A stretch of 64,000 nt of DNA from Dechloromonas sp. H13 (GTDB taxonomy: Bacteria > Pseudomonadota > Gammaproteobacteria > Burkholderiales > Rhodocyclaceae), in the NCBI RefSeq assembly GCF_009469615.1, contig NZ_SSXX01000009.1, forward strand, positions 1 through 64,000, given 5' to 3'. The translations under genes and the position numbers were made by a program. Below the pieces are notes generated by a model. That model did not search any database. It was not told the DNA's origin and worked only from the letters and a program-made list of their open reading frames with translations. This document shows, piece after piece, positions 43,943 to 52,576 of the stretch (the first letter of the stretch is position 1; every line of letters begins with the position of its first letter).

Positions 43943-45307
43943 ATGAAAACGAACATGAGGAAAGCTGACGTGAAAAAGCAAATCGTTGCCTTGGCGCTGG
44001 CTGCCGTTTTCGCGCTGCCGGGCGCCGCTCTGGCGGCCGAGGCGGGCAAGTTCCCGCTGACGCCGAATTCGTTGGTAATGGCGCAGGACCAGCACAAGCG
44101 CTATTACGAAATCTCCAATTTCCGCATCGGCGGCAAGTACAACCTCGATGCCGATCCGGAAACCTGGCGCAATGGCGGCGAGGGCGGCACCACCCTCGAA
44201 TCGCTGGGCGCCGGGCCGCTCAAGGTCGCCTACATCGCGGTCGGCACGCCGAAGCGCAACGACCGCGGCGAGATCATCAACGCCATCGTGGTCAACACCT
44301 TCTATTCGGGCGATTCGACCTTCATGTACAACACCTGGTACGCGGGGCAGCCGGCCAATGCCTTTTCCGGTGGCGCGGTCGTCGGTCCCGGCCTGTCCAT
44401 CGACACCAACCGCTACTACGTGGTCTTTCTCGACGCGATCGGCCTGTGGGGCGCTTCCAAGCCGTCGGAAGGGCTGGGACGCAAGTTCCCGAGCTACAGC
44501 TATTTCGACATGGTGCAGGCCAATTACCGCCTGTTGCGCGACCACCTGAAGGTTGCCCAGGTCGAGTTGGCGACCGGTGTCTCGATGGGGGCCACGCAGA
44601 GCTGGGTGTGGGGCGTGATGCATTCGCCGAGCGGCTTCGTCAAGGCGATCATGCCGATCGGCGGGACGACCGCCTCCGACGGCGACGATCCGATCGGCGC
44701 GTGGACCTTCCTGCTGGCGCAGGCGGCGATCGAAAGCGACCCGGTGTGGCGCAAGACGAACGGCAACTACTACGACCTGCCGGTCGACCAGCATCCCAAG
44801 CGCGGCCTGCAGTTCATGTGGTCACGCCTGCAGCTGACCGGGCTGACTTTCCCGGTACGTTCGGCGACGCCGTGGGACAAGATCGAGCGCGAGGTCTTCT
44901 ATTGGGAGCCGACGGGCAACCAGAACGCGACCTGGATCGCCCGGACCAAGACCGAGGATCCGGTCGACTACTGGTACCGCAACGATGCCGGCTTCAACTA
45001 CAACATCAACAAGGATCTGAAGCGGATCAAGGCGCGGACGCTGGTGGTGCATGTCGACAATGACATGTGGCTGATGGTCGAGAATGCCAGAAAGGCGGCC
45101 AAGGAGGTCAACGGCGCCGCGTTCGCCAGCTTCCCGGATGCGACGGCGCACTATGGCGTGTTCAAGGCGCCGAACGTGCTCAAGGACACGATCAAGTCCT
45201 TCGTCGACAATACCTTCACCACCAGCCTGCCGGGCATTGCCGGAGCGAGCGGCGGTGGCGGTGGGGCCAAGGCGTCGGCCGAGAAGCCGGCGGGACTGGC
45301 GAAGTAA
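43943..45307 (+). CDS. Secreted MetX-like alpha/beta-hydrolase, paralogue of the upstream domain
   Basis: This 454-residue protein has a signal peptide (cleavage ...AALAAEA, near residue 33). The mature part is strongly similar to domain 1 of the previous protein (RIGGKYNLDADPETWRNGGE, LESLGAGPLKVAYIAVGTPK, nucleophile GVSMGA, acid VHVDNDMW, His TAHYGVF). It has only one hydrolase domain and a Gly-rich linker ending EKPAGLAK. GAGGTG precedes the ATG, 8 bp after the upstream stop. Probably a partner or duplicate of the tandem enzyme in the same operon. Confidence 0.8.
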   Translation: MKTNMRKADVKKQIVALALAAVFALPGAALAAEAGKFPLTPNSLVMAQDQHKRYYEISNFRIGGKYNLDADPETWRNGGEGGTTLESLGAGPLKVAYIAVGTPKRNDRGEIINAIVVNTFYSGDSTFMYNTWYAGQPANAFSGGAVVGPGLSIDTNRYYVVFLDAIGLWGASKPSEGLGRKFPSYSYFDMVQANYRLLRDHLKVAQVELATGVSMGATQSWVWGVMHSPSGFVKAIMPIGGTTASDGDDPIGAWTFLLAQAAIESDPVWRKTNGNYYDLPVDQHPKRGLQFMWSRLQLTGLTFPVRSATPWDKIEREVFYWEPTGNQNATWIARTKTEDPVDYWYRNDAGFNYNINKDLKRIKARTLVVHVDNDMWLMVENARKAAKEVNGAAFASFPDATAHYGVFKAPNVLKDTIKSFVDNTFTTSLPGIAGASGGGGGAKASAEKPAGLAK

Positions 45308-45323
45308 GGCGGTCGTAACCGAT

Positions 45324-45355
45324 GCAAGGCCGCCTGCGGGCGGCCTTGCCATTTT
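45324..45355 (+). terminator. Intrinsic terminator after the paralogous hydrolase gene
   Basis: GCAAGGCCGCC-TGCG-GGCGGCCTTGC stem (11 bp) followed by CATTTTG. Good stem, modest T-tract. Confidence 0.7.
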
Positions 45356-45656
45356 GTGCCGGGTATCGGCGATGGATCACGGCTCCCGCGAAGCGAGTCC
45401 GGGTCCAAGGCCGATCGGTGAGGGCGAGGCCGATCGCGCAACCTCATGGCTGGAAGAGCATCGCGCACCCTGACCGACACGTCGAATTGCCGCATGTTGC
45501 GACCGTTTTCCCGCAGTCGTTTTTGTCATTTTTTGTCGGTCGACCGCAGCAGGAAGGGCCTATACTGGTCGTAGTCAATGCTGGGTTTCCCGAGCGCCCG
45601 GGAAGTGGTAGGCAGCGGGGAATCCGCATCTTAAATAGCCATGCCAAGGGGGTGAT
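45356..45656. other. Intergenic region with promoter-like element
   Basis: No gene beyond a doubtful 33-codon frame. A TATACT -10 candidate lies at 45561-45566, with no good -35. The dispersed motif GTCGACCGCAGC lies at 45539-45550. GGGGG before the AspT-like start supplies the ribosome site. Confidence 0.4.
45539..45550 (+). repeat. Dispersed motif GTCGACCGCAGC
   Basis: Intergenic copy upstream of the AspT-like transporter gene, just before its -10 candidate. Confidence 0.6.
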
Positions 45657-47249
45657 ATGGAACAGGTCAGAATACTGCTTGAATCCCAGCCGCTGTTGAC
45701 GCTGTTTCTTACGGTGGCGCTCGGCTATCTGGTCGGGGAAATCAACATCAAGGGATTTTCCCTCGGCTCGGGGGCAGTTCTCTTCGTCGGCCTGGCGGTC
45801 GGCGGCTTCGCGCCCAAGGCGGCGCCGCCAGCCTTGCTCGGCACCCTCGGCCTGTTGCTCTTCCTCTACGGTGTCGGCATCCAGTACGGCGCCCAGTTCT
45901 TCAAGGGCCTGACCAGTCCGGAGGGGATCAAGGCCAACGTTTCCGCCTTTCTCGGCGTCCTCGGCGCCGGCTGCGTCGCGCTGGCGCTGGTGCCGCTGGC
46001 CGGCGTCAGGCTCGACGAGGCGCTCGGCATGTTCGCCGGCTCGGGAACCAGCACTGCGACGCTGCAGGCGATCATCGCGGCGCTGAAGAGCGACGGCGCC
46101 GCGGTCGGCTACTCGGTGGCCTACCCGTTCGGCGTCGCCGGGCCCATCCTCTGCATCTATGCGCTCAACGCCATCCTCAAGCCGAAGATCGCGCAGCCCC
46201 CCAATCAGGTCATCGAGCTGGCCGAGATCGCGCTGCACAGTTCCGAGTTCGTCGGCAAGCGCCTGTCGGTGCTGGCCGCCAAGTTGCCGGCCGGCGTCGC
46301 GATCGCCGCGATCCGTCGCGAGCACCACAACCAGTTGCCGTCGGACAACCTCGTGCTGCGCGACGACGACGTCCTGCTCGCCACGAGCACCAGTCCGGAT
46401 GCCCTCAGGAAGGCCGCTGCCCTGTTCGGCGAACTGCAGCCGGGGCGCATGACCAGCCACCGCGAGGATCTCGACTACCAGCGCGTCTTCGCATCGAGCA
46501 AGGCGGTGGTCGGTCTGGCGCTCGGCGACCTCCGTTTCCCCGAGGGCGTGACTGCATCCATCGTCCAGGTTCGCCGCGGCGACGCGGACATGTTGCCCAA
46601 TCCCGAGTTGATCCTCGAATTCGGCGACCGCGTCGGCCTGCTGGTGAACCGCAAGGATGTCAAGGCGATGCGCAAGTTCTTCGGCGACTCGATCAAGGGC
46701 ACTGCCGAGTTGAGCTTCATCTCGATCGGCATCGGCGCCGCGCTCGGGCTGGGCCTCGGCCTCATCCCGATCGTCATTCCCGGCGTCGGCAAGCTGACGC
46801 TCGGCCTCGCTGCGCTGCTGCTGCTCGCGCTCTGGCTCGGCAAGGCGCGGCGCACCGGTCCGTTCGTGTGGACCATGCCGCTGTCGGCCAACCTCGTGCT
46901 GCGCAACTTCGGCCTGACCATCTTCCTGGCCCAGGTCGGCATCGCTTCGGGGCCCAAGTTCTTCGCCACCGTCGGGGCGCAGGGGATCACCTTCCTCGCC
47001 TACGGGGCGCTGATCCTGCTGGCGCTGGTGCTGATCACCGGCGCGCTGGCGCTCTGGGTGTTCCGCCTGCCCTTCGATACCACCGCCGGTGTTATCAGTG
47101 GCGCCACCGGCAACCCCGCCATCCTCGCCTTCGCCGGGCGCGTCGCGCCGACCGACAAGCCCGACATCGGCTACGCGATGATCTTCCCGTCGATGACGGT
47201 GGCAAAGATACTTTTCGTTCAGGTCGCCGCGGCGCTGCTCGGTGGCTGA
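45657..47249 (+). CDS. AspT/YidE-type transporter (AAE family)
   Basis: This 530-residue membrane protein has about ten helices in two halves (LFLTVALGYLVGEINIKGFS; later LNFGL-type LRNFGLTIFLAQVGIASG and TTAGVISGATGNPAILAF). They flank two TrkA-C (RCK_C) regulatory domains (about 185-275 and 280-360). This is the AspT-type aspartate:alanine exchanger layout. It could exchange small carboxylates released by the neighbouring hydrolases. The next gene is a D-2-hydroxyacid dehydrogenase. Confidence 0.82.
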   Translation: MEQVRILLESQPLLTLFLTVALGYLVGEINIKGFSLGSGAVLFVGLAVGGFAPKAAPPALLGTLGLLLFLYGVGIQYGAQFFKGLTSPEGIKANVSAFLGVLGAGCVALALVPLAGVRLDEALGMFAGSGTSTATLQAIIAALKSDGAAVGYSVAYPFGVAGPILCIYALNAILKPKIAQPPNQVIELAEIALHSSEFVGKRLSVLAAKLPAGVAIAAIRREHHNQLPSDNLVLRDDDVLLATSTSPDALRKAAALFGELQPGRMTSHREDLDYQRVFASSKAVVGLALGDLRFPEGVTASIVQVRRGDADMLPNPELILEFGDRVGLLVNRKDVKAMRKFFGDSIKGTAELSFISIGIGAALGLGLGLIPIVIPGVGKLTLGLAALLLLALWLGKARRTGPFVWTMPLSANLVLRNFGLTIFLAQVGIASGPKFFATVGAQGITFLAYGALILLALVLITGALALWVFRLPFDTTAGVISGATGNPAILAFAGRVAPTDKPDIGYAMIFPSMTVAKILFVQVAAALLGG

Positions 47250-47288
47250 CCTTCGTATGCCCATAACGACAACATCTGGAGAGAAGAC

Positions 47289-48287
47289 ATGAAAATTGCC
47301 GTTTTCAGCGCCAAGCGCTACGACCGCGAATACCTCGATGCCGTCAACGTCGCCGCGGGGCATACGCTCAAGTACCACGAAGCGCCGCTCGACCTCGATA
47401 CCGTCCATCTGGCCGCCGGTTACGCGGCAGTCTGCATCTTCGTCAATGACAAGGCCGATGCCGAGGTGCTGGCGCAACTGAAGGCCGGCGGTACGGGGCT
47501 GGTCGCCCTGCGCTGCACGGGCTTCAACAACGTCGACCTGAAGGCCGCCGCACAGCTCGGCCTCAAGGTCGTGCGCGTGACCGATTACTCGCCGTACTCG
47601 GTCGCCGAACACGCCGTTGCGTTGCTGCTGGCGATCAACCGCAAGATCCATCGCGCCTACAACCGCACCCGCGACTCGAATTTTGCGCTCGATGGTTTGA
47701 TGGGCTTCGACCTGCATGGCAAGTCGGTCGCGGTGATCGGCACCGGCAAGATCGGCCGGGTGTTCGCGAAGATCATGGTCGGTTTCGGCTGCAACGTGAT
47801 CGGCTACGACAAGTATCCGTCCGAGGAATTCGTGGCCCTCGGCGGCCATTACGCGGTGCCGGGCGAGATCGGTCGCGACGCCGACATCGTCTCGCTGCAT
47901 GCGCCGCTGACGCCGGAGACCTACCACATCATCAACGCCGACACGATCGCCCGCGCCAAGCGCGGTGCGCTGCTGATCAACACCAGTCGCGGCGGCCTGG
48001 TCGATACCGAGGCGGTGATCGAGGGTCTGAAGAGCGGCCAGATCGGCGGCTTCGCGGCCGACGTCTACGAGCAGGAGGCGGGGATTTTCTTCCGCGACTT
48101 GTCCAGTGTCGTCGTCACTGACGACGTGCTGCAGCGGCTGATCTCCTTCCCCAACGTGATCATCACCGGCCATCAGGCCTTCTTTACGCGGGAAGCGATC
48201 ACGACGATCTGCGAGACGACGCTGAAGAGCGCGACCGAGTTCGCCGCCGGCCAGCCGTTGACCAACGAGATCGCTGCCGGCGGCTGA
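47289..48287 (+). CDS. D-2-hydroxyacid dehydrogenase (D-lactate dehydrogenase type)
   Basis: This 332-residue protein starts MKIAVFSAKRYDREYLDAVN. It has NAD-binding VAVIGTGKIGRVFAKIMVGFG, catalytic Arg in LINTSRGGLVDT, Glu in DVYEQEAG and His in ITGHQAFFTREA, matching fermentative D-LDH (LdhA-like). It reduces pyruvate to D-lactate or oxidises D-2-hydroxyacids. It lies 39 bp after the transporter gene, so hydroxyacid import and oxidation could be linked. A strong terminator follows. Confidence 0.85.
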   Translation: MKIAVFSAKRYDREYLDAVNVAAGHTLKYHEAPLDLDTVHLAAGYAAVCIFVNDKADAEVLAQLKAGGTGLVALRCTGFNNVDLKAAAQLGLKVVRVTDYSPYSVAEHAVALLLAINRKIHRAYNRTRDSNFALDGLMGFDLHGKSVAVIGTGKIGRVFAKIMVGFGCNVIGYDKYPSEEFVALGGHYAVPGEIGRDADIVSLHAPLTPETYHIINADTIARAKRGALLINTSRGGLVDTEAVIEGLKSGQIGGFAADVYEQEAGIFFRDLSSVVVTDDVLQRLISFPNVIITGHQAFFTREAITTICETTLKSATEFAAGQPLTNEIAAGG

Positions 48288-48305
48288 GGGTCGCCACGCC
48301 GAAAA

Positions 48306-48333
48306 AAGAGGGCAGCCCGCGGGCTGCCCTCTT
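48306..48333. terminator. Bidirectional intrinsic terminator
   Basis: AAGAGGGCAGCCC / GGGCTGCCCTCTT perfect inverted repeat with A- and T-rich flanks, between the convergent dehydrogenase and hydrolase genes. Confidence 0.8.
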
Positions 48334-48346
48334 CATTGGCGGCGTT

Positions 48347-49204
48347 TCAGCCGCGGAAGTAGTCGCCGAAGACGCGCGCGAACAGCAAGGGCTGTTCGAG
48401 GTTCATCGAGTGCCCGACGTAGGGGAAGATTTCGAGCCGGGCGTTCGGCAATTTGTCCACCATGACGTCCATGTGCTCGCGCGGAATCCAGTAGTCCATC
48501 TTGCCGAACAGGATGAGGTGTTCGTGCGCCATCTCCGGCATGCGGCGGGCGAGTGTGCCGGCGTCCCATTCCAGCCCCAGATTGTGCGGCGTGCCGAACC
48601 AGATGCCGTCGGACAGCACGCGGGTGCGCTCGATGATCTTCTTGAACAGGTCGCGCTGCGCGCTGCTCGTCGCATCGGCGAACTGCGGCATCTGGCCGGC
48701 GACCATGGTCTCGGGGCGGAACAGGGTCGGCGCGGCGCTGGCCAGGCCGGCGAAGCAGACGTCGGGATCGGTCTTCATCGCCGTGATCACGCCGACCTGG
48801 CTGGAGTTCATCTGCAGGCCGAGCGGGCTGACCGGATCGAGCATCAGCACCTTGCCGAAGCGCTCGGGCGCCATGGTCAGCATGTGCGAAATGATGATGC
48901 CGCCGGTCGAGTGGCCATAGAGATGGCATTTCCCGATATCCAGTGCATCCATCAGGGCGAGGTGGTCGCGCGCATGGACTTCCATCGTGTAGTTGGAGTA
49001 GTCGGGCGCCGGCTCCGGCTTGTCGGAATCGCCGCAACCGCGCCATTCGGCGGCGATGACGCGGATGTTGTCGGGCAGCAGCGGCATGGCGAGGTCGAGC
49101 CAGTTGGCGCAGCCGAGATTGCCATGCACGGCGAGGACGACGTTGTCGCCGCTGCCGTGCTCGATATAGTTCAGGGAAATGTCTCCGACCTGGATGCGCG
49201 GCAT
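48347..49204 (-). CDS. Alpha/beta-hydrolase
   Basis: This 285-residue cytosolic hydrolase has AVHGNLGCANWLDLAMPLL (oxyanion region), nucleophile YGHSTGG (near residue 104), acid in GKMDYWIP and His in YVGHSMNLEQP. ATG 49204 lies behind GGAGGAT. An in-frame ATG (49219) starts MEDKNM, closely mirroring MEDQDM upstream of the tandem hydrolase gene, but the GGAGGA there reads as the ribosome site. Transcribed away from the next hydrolase pair. Substrate unknown. Confidence 0.78.
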   Translation of the reverse strand: MPRIQVGDISLNYIEHGSGDNVVLAVHGNLGCANWLDLAMPLLPDNIRVIAAEWRGCGDSDKPEPAPDYSNYTMEVHARDHLALMDALDIGKCHLYGHSTGGIIISHMLTMAPERFGKVLMLDPVSPLGLQMNSSQVGVITAMKTDPDVCFAGLASAAPTLFRPETMVAGQMPQFADATSSAQRDLFKKIIERTRVLSDGIWFGTPHNLGLEWDAGTLARRMPEMAHEHLILFGKMDYWIPREHMDVMVDKLPNARLEIFPYVGHSMNLEQPLLFARVFGDYFRG

Positions 49205-49286
49205 ATTTTTATCCTCCATGATGGGTTCATGCATTATAGATTGCTCCCGCCGGAAGGTGCTACATTGCACGGCGAGGAGGAAGGAC

Positions 49287-50141
49287 ATGGATTTCAGACT
49301 GCGCAGCGTCCAGTGTGCCGGGCCGTCCGGCCTGCATCGCATGGCTTATACGGAGTGGGGCGACCCGCGTAATCCGCAGGTGCTGGTCTGCGTGCATGCG
49401 CTGACCCGCAACTGCCGCGATTTCGATTTTCTGGCCCGGGCGCTGGCGACGCATTACCGCGTCGTCTGCCCGGACATCGCCGGGCGCGGCCTGAGCGACT
49501 GGCTCAAGGATCCGGCCGGCTACGTGATTCCAAACTACGTGGCCGACGTCGTCACGCTGATCGCCCGTCTGGACGTCGAGCACGTGGACTGGGTCGGCAT
49601 CTCGATGGGTGGGCTGATCGGCATGGCGCTGGCCAGCATGGACAATACGCCGGTGCGTCGCCTGGTGCTCAGCGACGTCGGCCCCGAGATCACGTCCGAG
49701 TCGATCGCGCGCATCGCCGCCTATGTCGGCACCGACCCGCGCTGGCCCAGCTTCGAGGCGGCGCTTGCCTACATCCGCACGGTCAGCGCGCCGTTCGGTG
49801 CCCTCGACGATGCGCAGTGGCACCACCTGACCGAGCACAGCATCATCCGCGACGCCGACGGCAGCTGGCGCTTCCGCTACGATCCGCGCGTTTCCGAACC
49901 CTTCAAGGCGGCCTTTTCCGGCGAGCCGATCGACCTCTGGCCGTATTACGAGCGCGTGCGCTGCCCGACCTTGGTCGTGCGCGGCGCCGAATCCGACCTG
50001 CTGACGCGCGCAACGTGGGAGCAGATGGGCAGCCGCGGTCCACGCGCAAAACTGGCCGAAATTCCCGGCGTCGGCCATGCGCCGCTGTTCCTGACCGACG
50101 ACCAGGTCGCCGTCGCCCGCGATTTCCTGCTGACGCCATGA
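49287..50141 (+). CDS. Alpha/beta-hydrolase
   Basis: This 284-residue hydrolase has VCVHALTRNCRDFDFLARAL, CPDIAGRGLSDWL, nucleophile VGISMGG (near residue 106) and His in GVGHAPLFL. The acid is probably in VRGAESDLLT. GAGGAGGAAGG precedes the ATG. Its stop overlaps the next hydrolase ATG (ATGA), so they form a two-gene unit. Divergent from the hydrolase at 48347-49204. Confidence 0.78.
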   Translation: MDFRLRSVQCAGPSGLHRMAYTEWGDPRNPQVLVCVHALTRNCRDFDFLARALATHYRVVCPDIAGRGLSDWLKDPAGYVIPNYVADVVTLIARLDVEHVDWVGISMGGLIGMALASMDNTPVRRLVLSDVGPEITSESIARIAAYVGTDPRWPSFEAALAYIRTVSAPFGALDDAQWHHLTEHSIIRDADGSWRFRYDPRVSEPFKAAFSGEPIDLWPYYERVRCPTLVVRGAESDLLTRATWEQMGSRGPRAKLAEIPGVGHAPLFLTDDQVAVARDFLLTP

Positions 50142-50905
50142 AACATCTCGTCGTCGACGGCCTGCGCCTCGAATATCTCGATTACCCGGCGCATCGCCAC
50201 GGCCTGCCGACCATCCTGATGCTGCACGAAGGGCTCGGCTGCATCGCCATGTGGCGGCATTTTCCCGAACGCGTGGCGGCGGTGACCGGCTGCCGGGTGA
50301 TCGTCTGGTCGCGCGCCGGCTACGGCCATTCGCAGCCCTATGGCGAGCCGCGCACGCCACGCTACATGCACCGCGAGGCGCTGGAGGCGCTGCCGGCGCT
50401 GCTGGCCGAAATCGGGGTCGCGCGCCCGCTGCTGTTCGGGCACAGCGACGGCGGCAGCATCGCGCTGATCTTCGCCGGCGCCTTTCCCGAGGTGCCGCTG
50501 GGCGTGATCGTCATGGCGCCGCATGAATTCGTCGAGGAAGAAACGCTGACCGGCATTTTGGCCGCCCGCGAGGCGTGGACCGCAACCGACCTGCCGCAGA
50601 AGCTGGGGCGCTACCACGCCGATGTCGATCGTGTGTTCGCCGACTGGAACGACACCTGGCTGTCGCCCGCCTTCCGCGACTGGAACATCGAGGAATACCT
50701 GCCGGCGATCCGCTGCCCGGTGCTGGCGATCCAGGGTGAGGACGATGAGTACGCGACGATGCGCCAGATCGAGGTCATCGCCGAACAGGTGGCGGGCACC
50801 ACGCTGCTCAAGCTGCCCCAGTGCGGCCACTCGCCGCACCGCGATCAGCCGGCGGCGGTGCTCGGGGCGGTCGATGCCTTCGTCAGGCGGCTCAGCGGGT
50901 CCTGA
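50138..50905 (+). CDS. Alpha/beta-hydrolase
   Basis: This 255-residue hydrolase has MLHEGLGCIAMWRHFPERVA, SRAGYGHSQPYG, nucleophile FGHSDGG (near residue 101), acid QGEDDEYATM and His in CGHSPHRDQP, similar to haloalkane dehalogenase/esterase-type enzymes. Its final 61 bp overlap the 3' end of mtfA on the opposite strand. Coupled to the previous hydrolase by ATGA. Confidence 0.8.
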   Translation: MKHLVVDGLRLEYLDYPAHRHGLPTILMLHEGLGCIAMWRHFPERVAAVTGCRVIVWSRAGYGHSQPYGEPRTPRYMHREALEALPALLAEIGVARPLLFGHSDGGSIALIFAGAFPEVPLGVIVMAPHEFVEEETLTGILAAREAWTATDLPQKLGRYHADVDRVFADWNDTWLSPAFRDWNIEEYLPAIRCPVLAIQGEDDEYATMRQIEVIAEQVAGTTLLKLPQCGHSPHRDQPAAVLGAVDAFVRRLSGS

Positions 50906-51627
50906 CGGTAATAGGTGCGTAGCAGCGCATAGAGGGCGGGGTATTCGCGGTCGACCACGTCGGGCAGTTCGAAGAAGTTTTCCGACAGCACGGCGAAGAA
51001 TTCGGCCGGGTCGTCGCTGGCGTAGGGGTCGATGATGGTTTCCTCGCCGCTGTCGACGCGGCGGCAGAAATCGTCGTAGGCGGGGAGGAAGACCTCGTTC
51101 CAGGCCGCCGCCGTCAGTCCGGAGTGCAGCGCCGGCATGCCGTCGGCCTCGCCGTTGAGCATGTCGAGCTTGTGCGCGAATTCGTGGATGACGACGTTGT
51201 AGCCGGCGCCGGCCATCTGCGCGTCGTGCCAGGAAACGATCAGCGGTCCGCCTTCCCATGCCTCGCCGGAGAGCACGTCGTCGTATTCATGGACGACGCC
51301 GTCCTCGTCCTCGACGCGGCGTGGTACGACGAATTCGTCGGGATAGACGACGATGCCGACCCAGTCGCGGTAGCCGGCGAGGCCGAGTTCGAGAACCGGC
51401 AGGCAGCCCTGGGCGGCGATCGCGACGCAGATCTCGTCGCTCAGTTCGAGGCCGCCGACAGCGCTGAATTCCTTTTCCGCCAGGAACTGCTCGACCAGGG
51501 TTTTGAGCCTTTTTTTCTCGTCGACCGCAAGCATGTCGAGGGAGGGCAGGGCGCCCAGGGTGCGCACCCACAAGTCATCGGGAACGGCCGAGCGACGGCG
51601 ACCGCCGAACCAGTCGCGGAGGGCCAT
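50845..51627 (-). CDS. mtfA: MtfA-type zinc metallopeptidase
   Basis: This 260-residue protein has the zinc-binding HEFAHKLDMLNGEADGMP (HExxH type, about residues 150-167), preceded by SGEAWEGGPLIVSWHDA, all typical of MtfA/YeeI. MtfA senses Mlc and affects PTS glucose uptake in enterobacteria; its role here is unclear. Start at ATG 51627, coupled to the exporter gene (TGATG). The 3' end overlaps the hydrolase gene by 61 bp. Confidence 0.88.
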   Translation of the reverse strand: MALRDWFGGRRRSAVPDDLWVRTLGALPSLDMLAVDEKKRLKTLVEQFLAEKEFSAVGGLELSDEICVAIAAQGCLPVLELGLAGYRDWVGIVVYPDEFVVPRRVEDEDGVVHEYDDVLSGEAWEGGPLIVSWHDAQMAGAGYNVVIHEFAHKLDMLNGEADGMPALHSGLTAAAWNEVFLPAYDDFCRRVDSGEETIIDPYASDDPAEFFAVLSENFFELPDVVDREYPALYALLRTYYRQDPLSRLTKASTAPSTAAG

Positions 51628-52523
51628 CATTTCCTCATCGTCAGCCAGATCCCGGTGAAGATCAGGCCGATGCCGAGGTAGTGGTACCAGTGCGGGATCT
51701 CGGCCAGGAAGATGGCCGAGAGCAGCGTGCCGAACACCGGCATCAGGTGGATGAACAGGCTGGCCTTGTTGGCGCCGACTTCGGCGACGCCGCGGTTGTA
51801 GAAGATGTAGCCGAGGAAGCTGGGGAAGATGCCGACATAGGCGAGCGAGGCGAGCGAAGCGATGCTTACGTTGATCTGCCGGCCCTGCATCATCTCCCAG
51901 GCGTAGGCGGGGGCCAGGGTGGCGAGGCCGACGGCAGTCATCGCCGCCAGCATCAGCATCGGGTGCACGCCGGCAGGGCGCCAGGCGAGGCCGACGGTAT
52001 AGATGGCCCAGACCAGCACGGCGCCGAGCATCCAGACGTCGCCGGCGTTGAGGTTGAGGTGGGCGAGCACGGCGGGGTCGCCGCGCGCGATGATGGTCAG
52101 CGCGCCGCACAGCGAGACGACGACGCCGAGCCCTTCGAGGCGGCGCAGGTGCTTGCCGAGAAAGGCCCAGGAAATGGCGATGGTGGCGACCGGGATGAAG
52201 GAGTTGAGCAGCACCGCGTTGGTCGCCGAGGTGTATTGCAGGGCGATGTAGGCGAAGGTGTTGTAGCCGCCGACGCCGAGCACGCCGAGGATTACGACCG
52301 GCTTCCAGCCGCCGCGCAGCAACGGCCACTGGGCCTTGAAATGGGGCAGGGCGAGCGGCAGCACGCAGGCGAAGGCGATCGCCCAGCGCCAGAAGGCGAG
52401 CGCCAGCGGCGGCACGTCGGCGCGGATGCCGCGTCCGAGGACCATGTTGCCGGACCAGAAGAGGACGGTCAGGGTCAGCAGCAGGTAGGGATTGGTATGG
52501 AAATGGGTCTTTTTCTCGGACAT
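51627..52523 (-). CDS. EamA/DMT-family permease
   Basis: This 298-residue protein has ten membrane helices in two EamA repeats (LLLTLTVLFWSGNMVLGRGI; LGAVLVWAIYTVGLAWRP; ASLFIHLMPVFGTLLSAIFL). Members export amino acids or metabolites. It is translationally coupled to mtfA and divergent from relA. Confidence 0.88.
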   Translation of the reverse strand: MSEKKTHFHTNPYLLLTLTVLFWSGNMVLGRGIRADVPPLALAFWRWAIAFACVLPLALPHFKAQWPLLRGGWKPVVILGVLGVGGYNTFAYIALQYTSATNAVLLNSFIPVATIAISWAFLGKHLRRLEGLGVVVSLCGALTIIARGDPAVLAHLNLNAGDVWMLGAVLVWAIYTVGLAWRPAGVHPMLMLAAMTAVGLATLAPAYAWEMMQGRQINVSIASLASLAYVGIFPSFLGYIFYNRGVAEVGANKASLFIHLMPVFGTLLSAIFLAEIPHWYHYLGIGLIFTGIWLTMRK

Positions 52524-52564
52524 GCCGTGAATTATGCCTCAGCAGGTTGGGCATGCTCAGACGG

Positions 52565-52570
52565 TATAAT
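52565..52570 (+). promoter_or_regulatory. relA -10 element, possibly leaderless transcript
   Basis: A consensus TATAAT ends six bases before the relA ATG (52577). No ribosome site lies upstream of that ATG. A -10 at this distance would start transcription at or next to the ATG. No good -35 is seen at 16-18 bp. Confidence 0.4.
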
Positions 52571-52576
52571 TCCACC

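Noticed and set aside
45371..45475. 33-codon frame in the gap before the AspT-like gene
   Set aside because: It has no ribosome site and no conserved features.
45444..48173. 909-codon minus-strand open frame across the AspT-like and dehydrogenase genes
   Set aside because: It is antisense to two well-supported genes, has no domain and is rich in His, Arg and Asp, as expected from a shadow frame.
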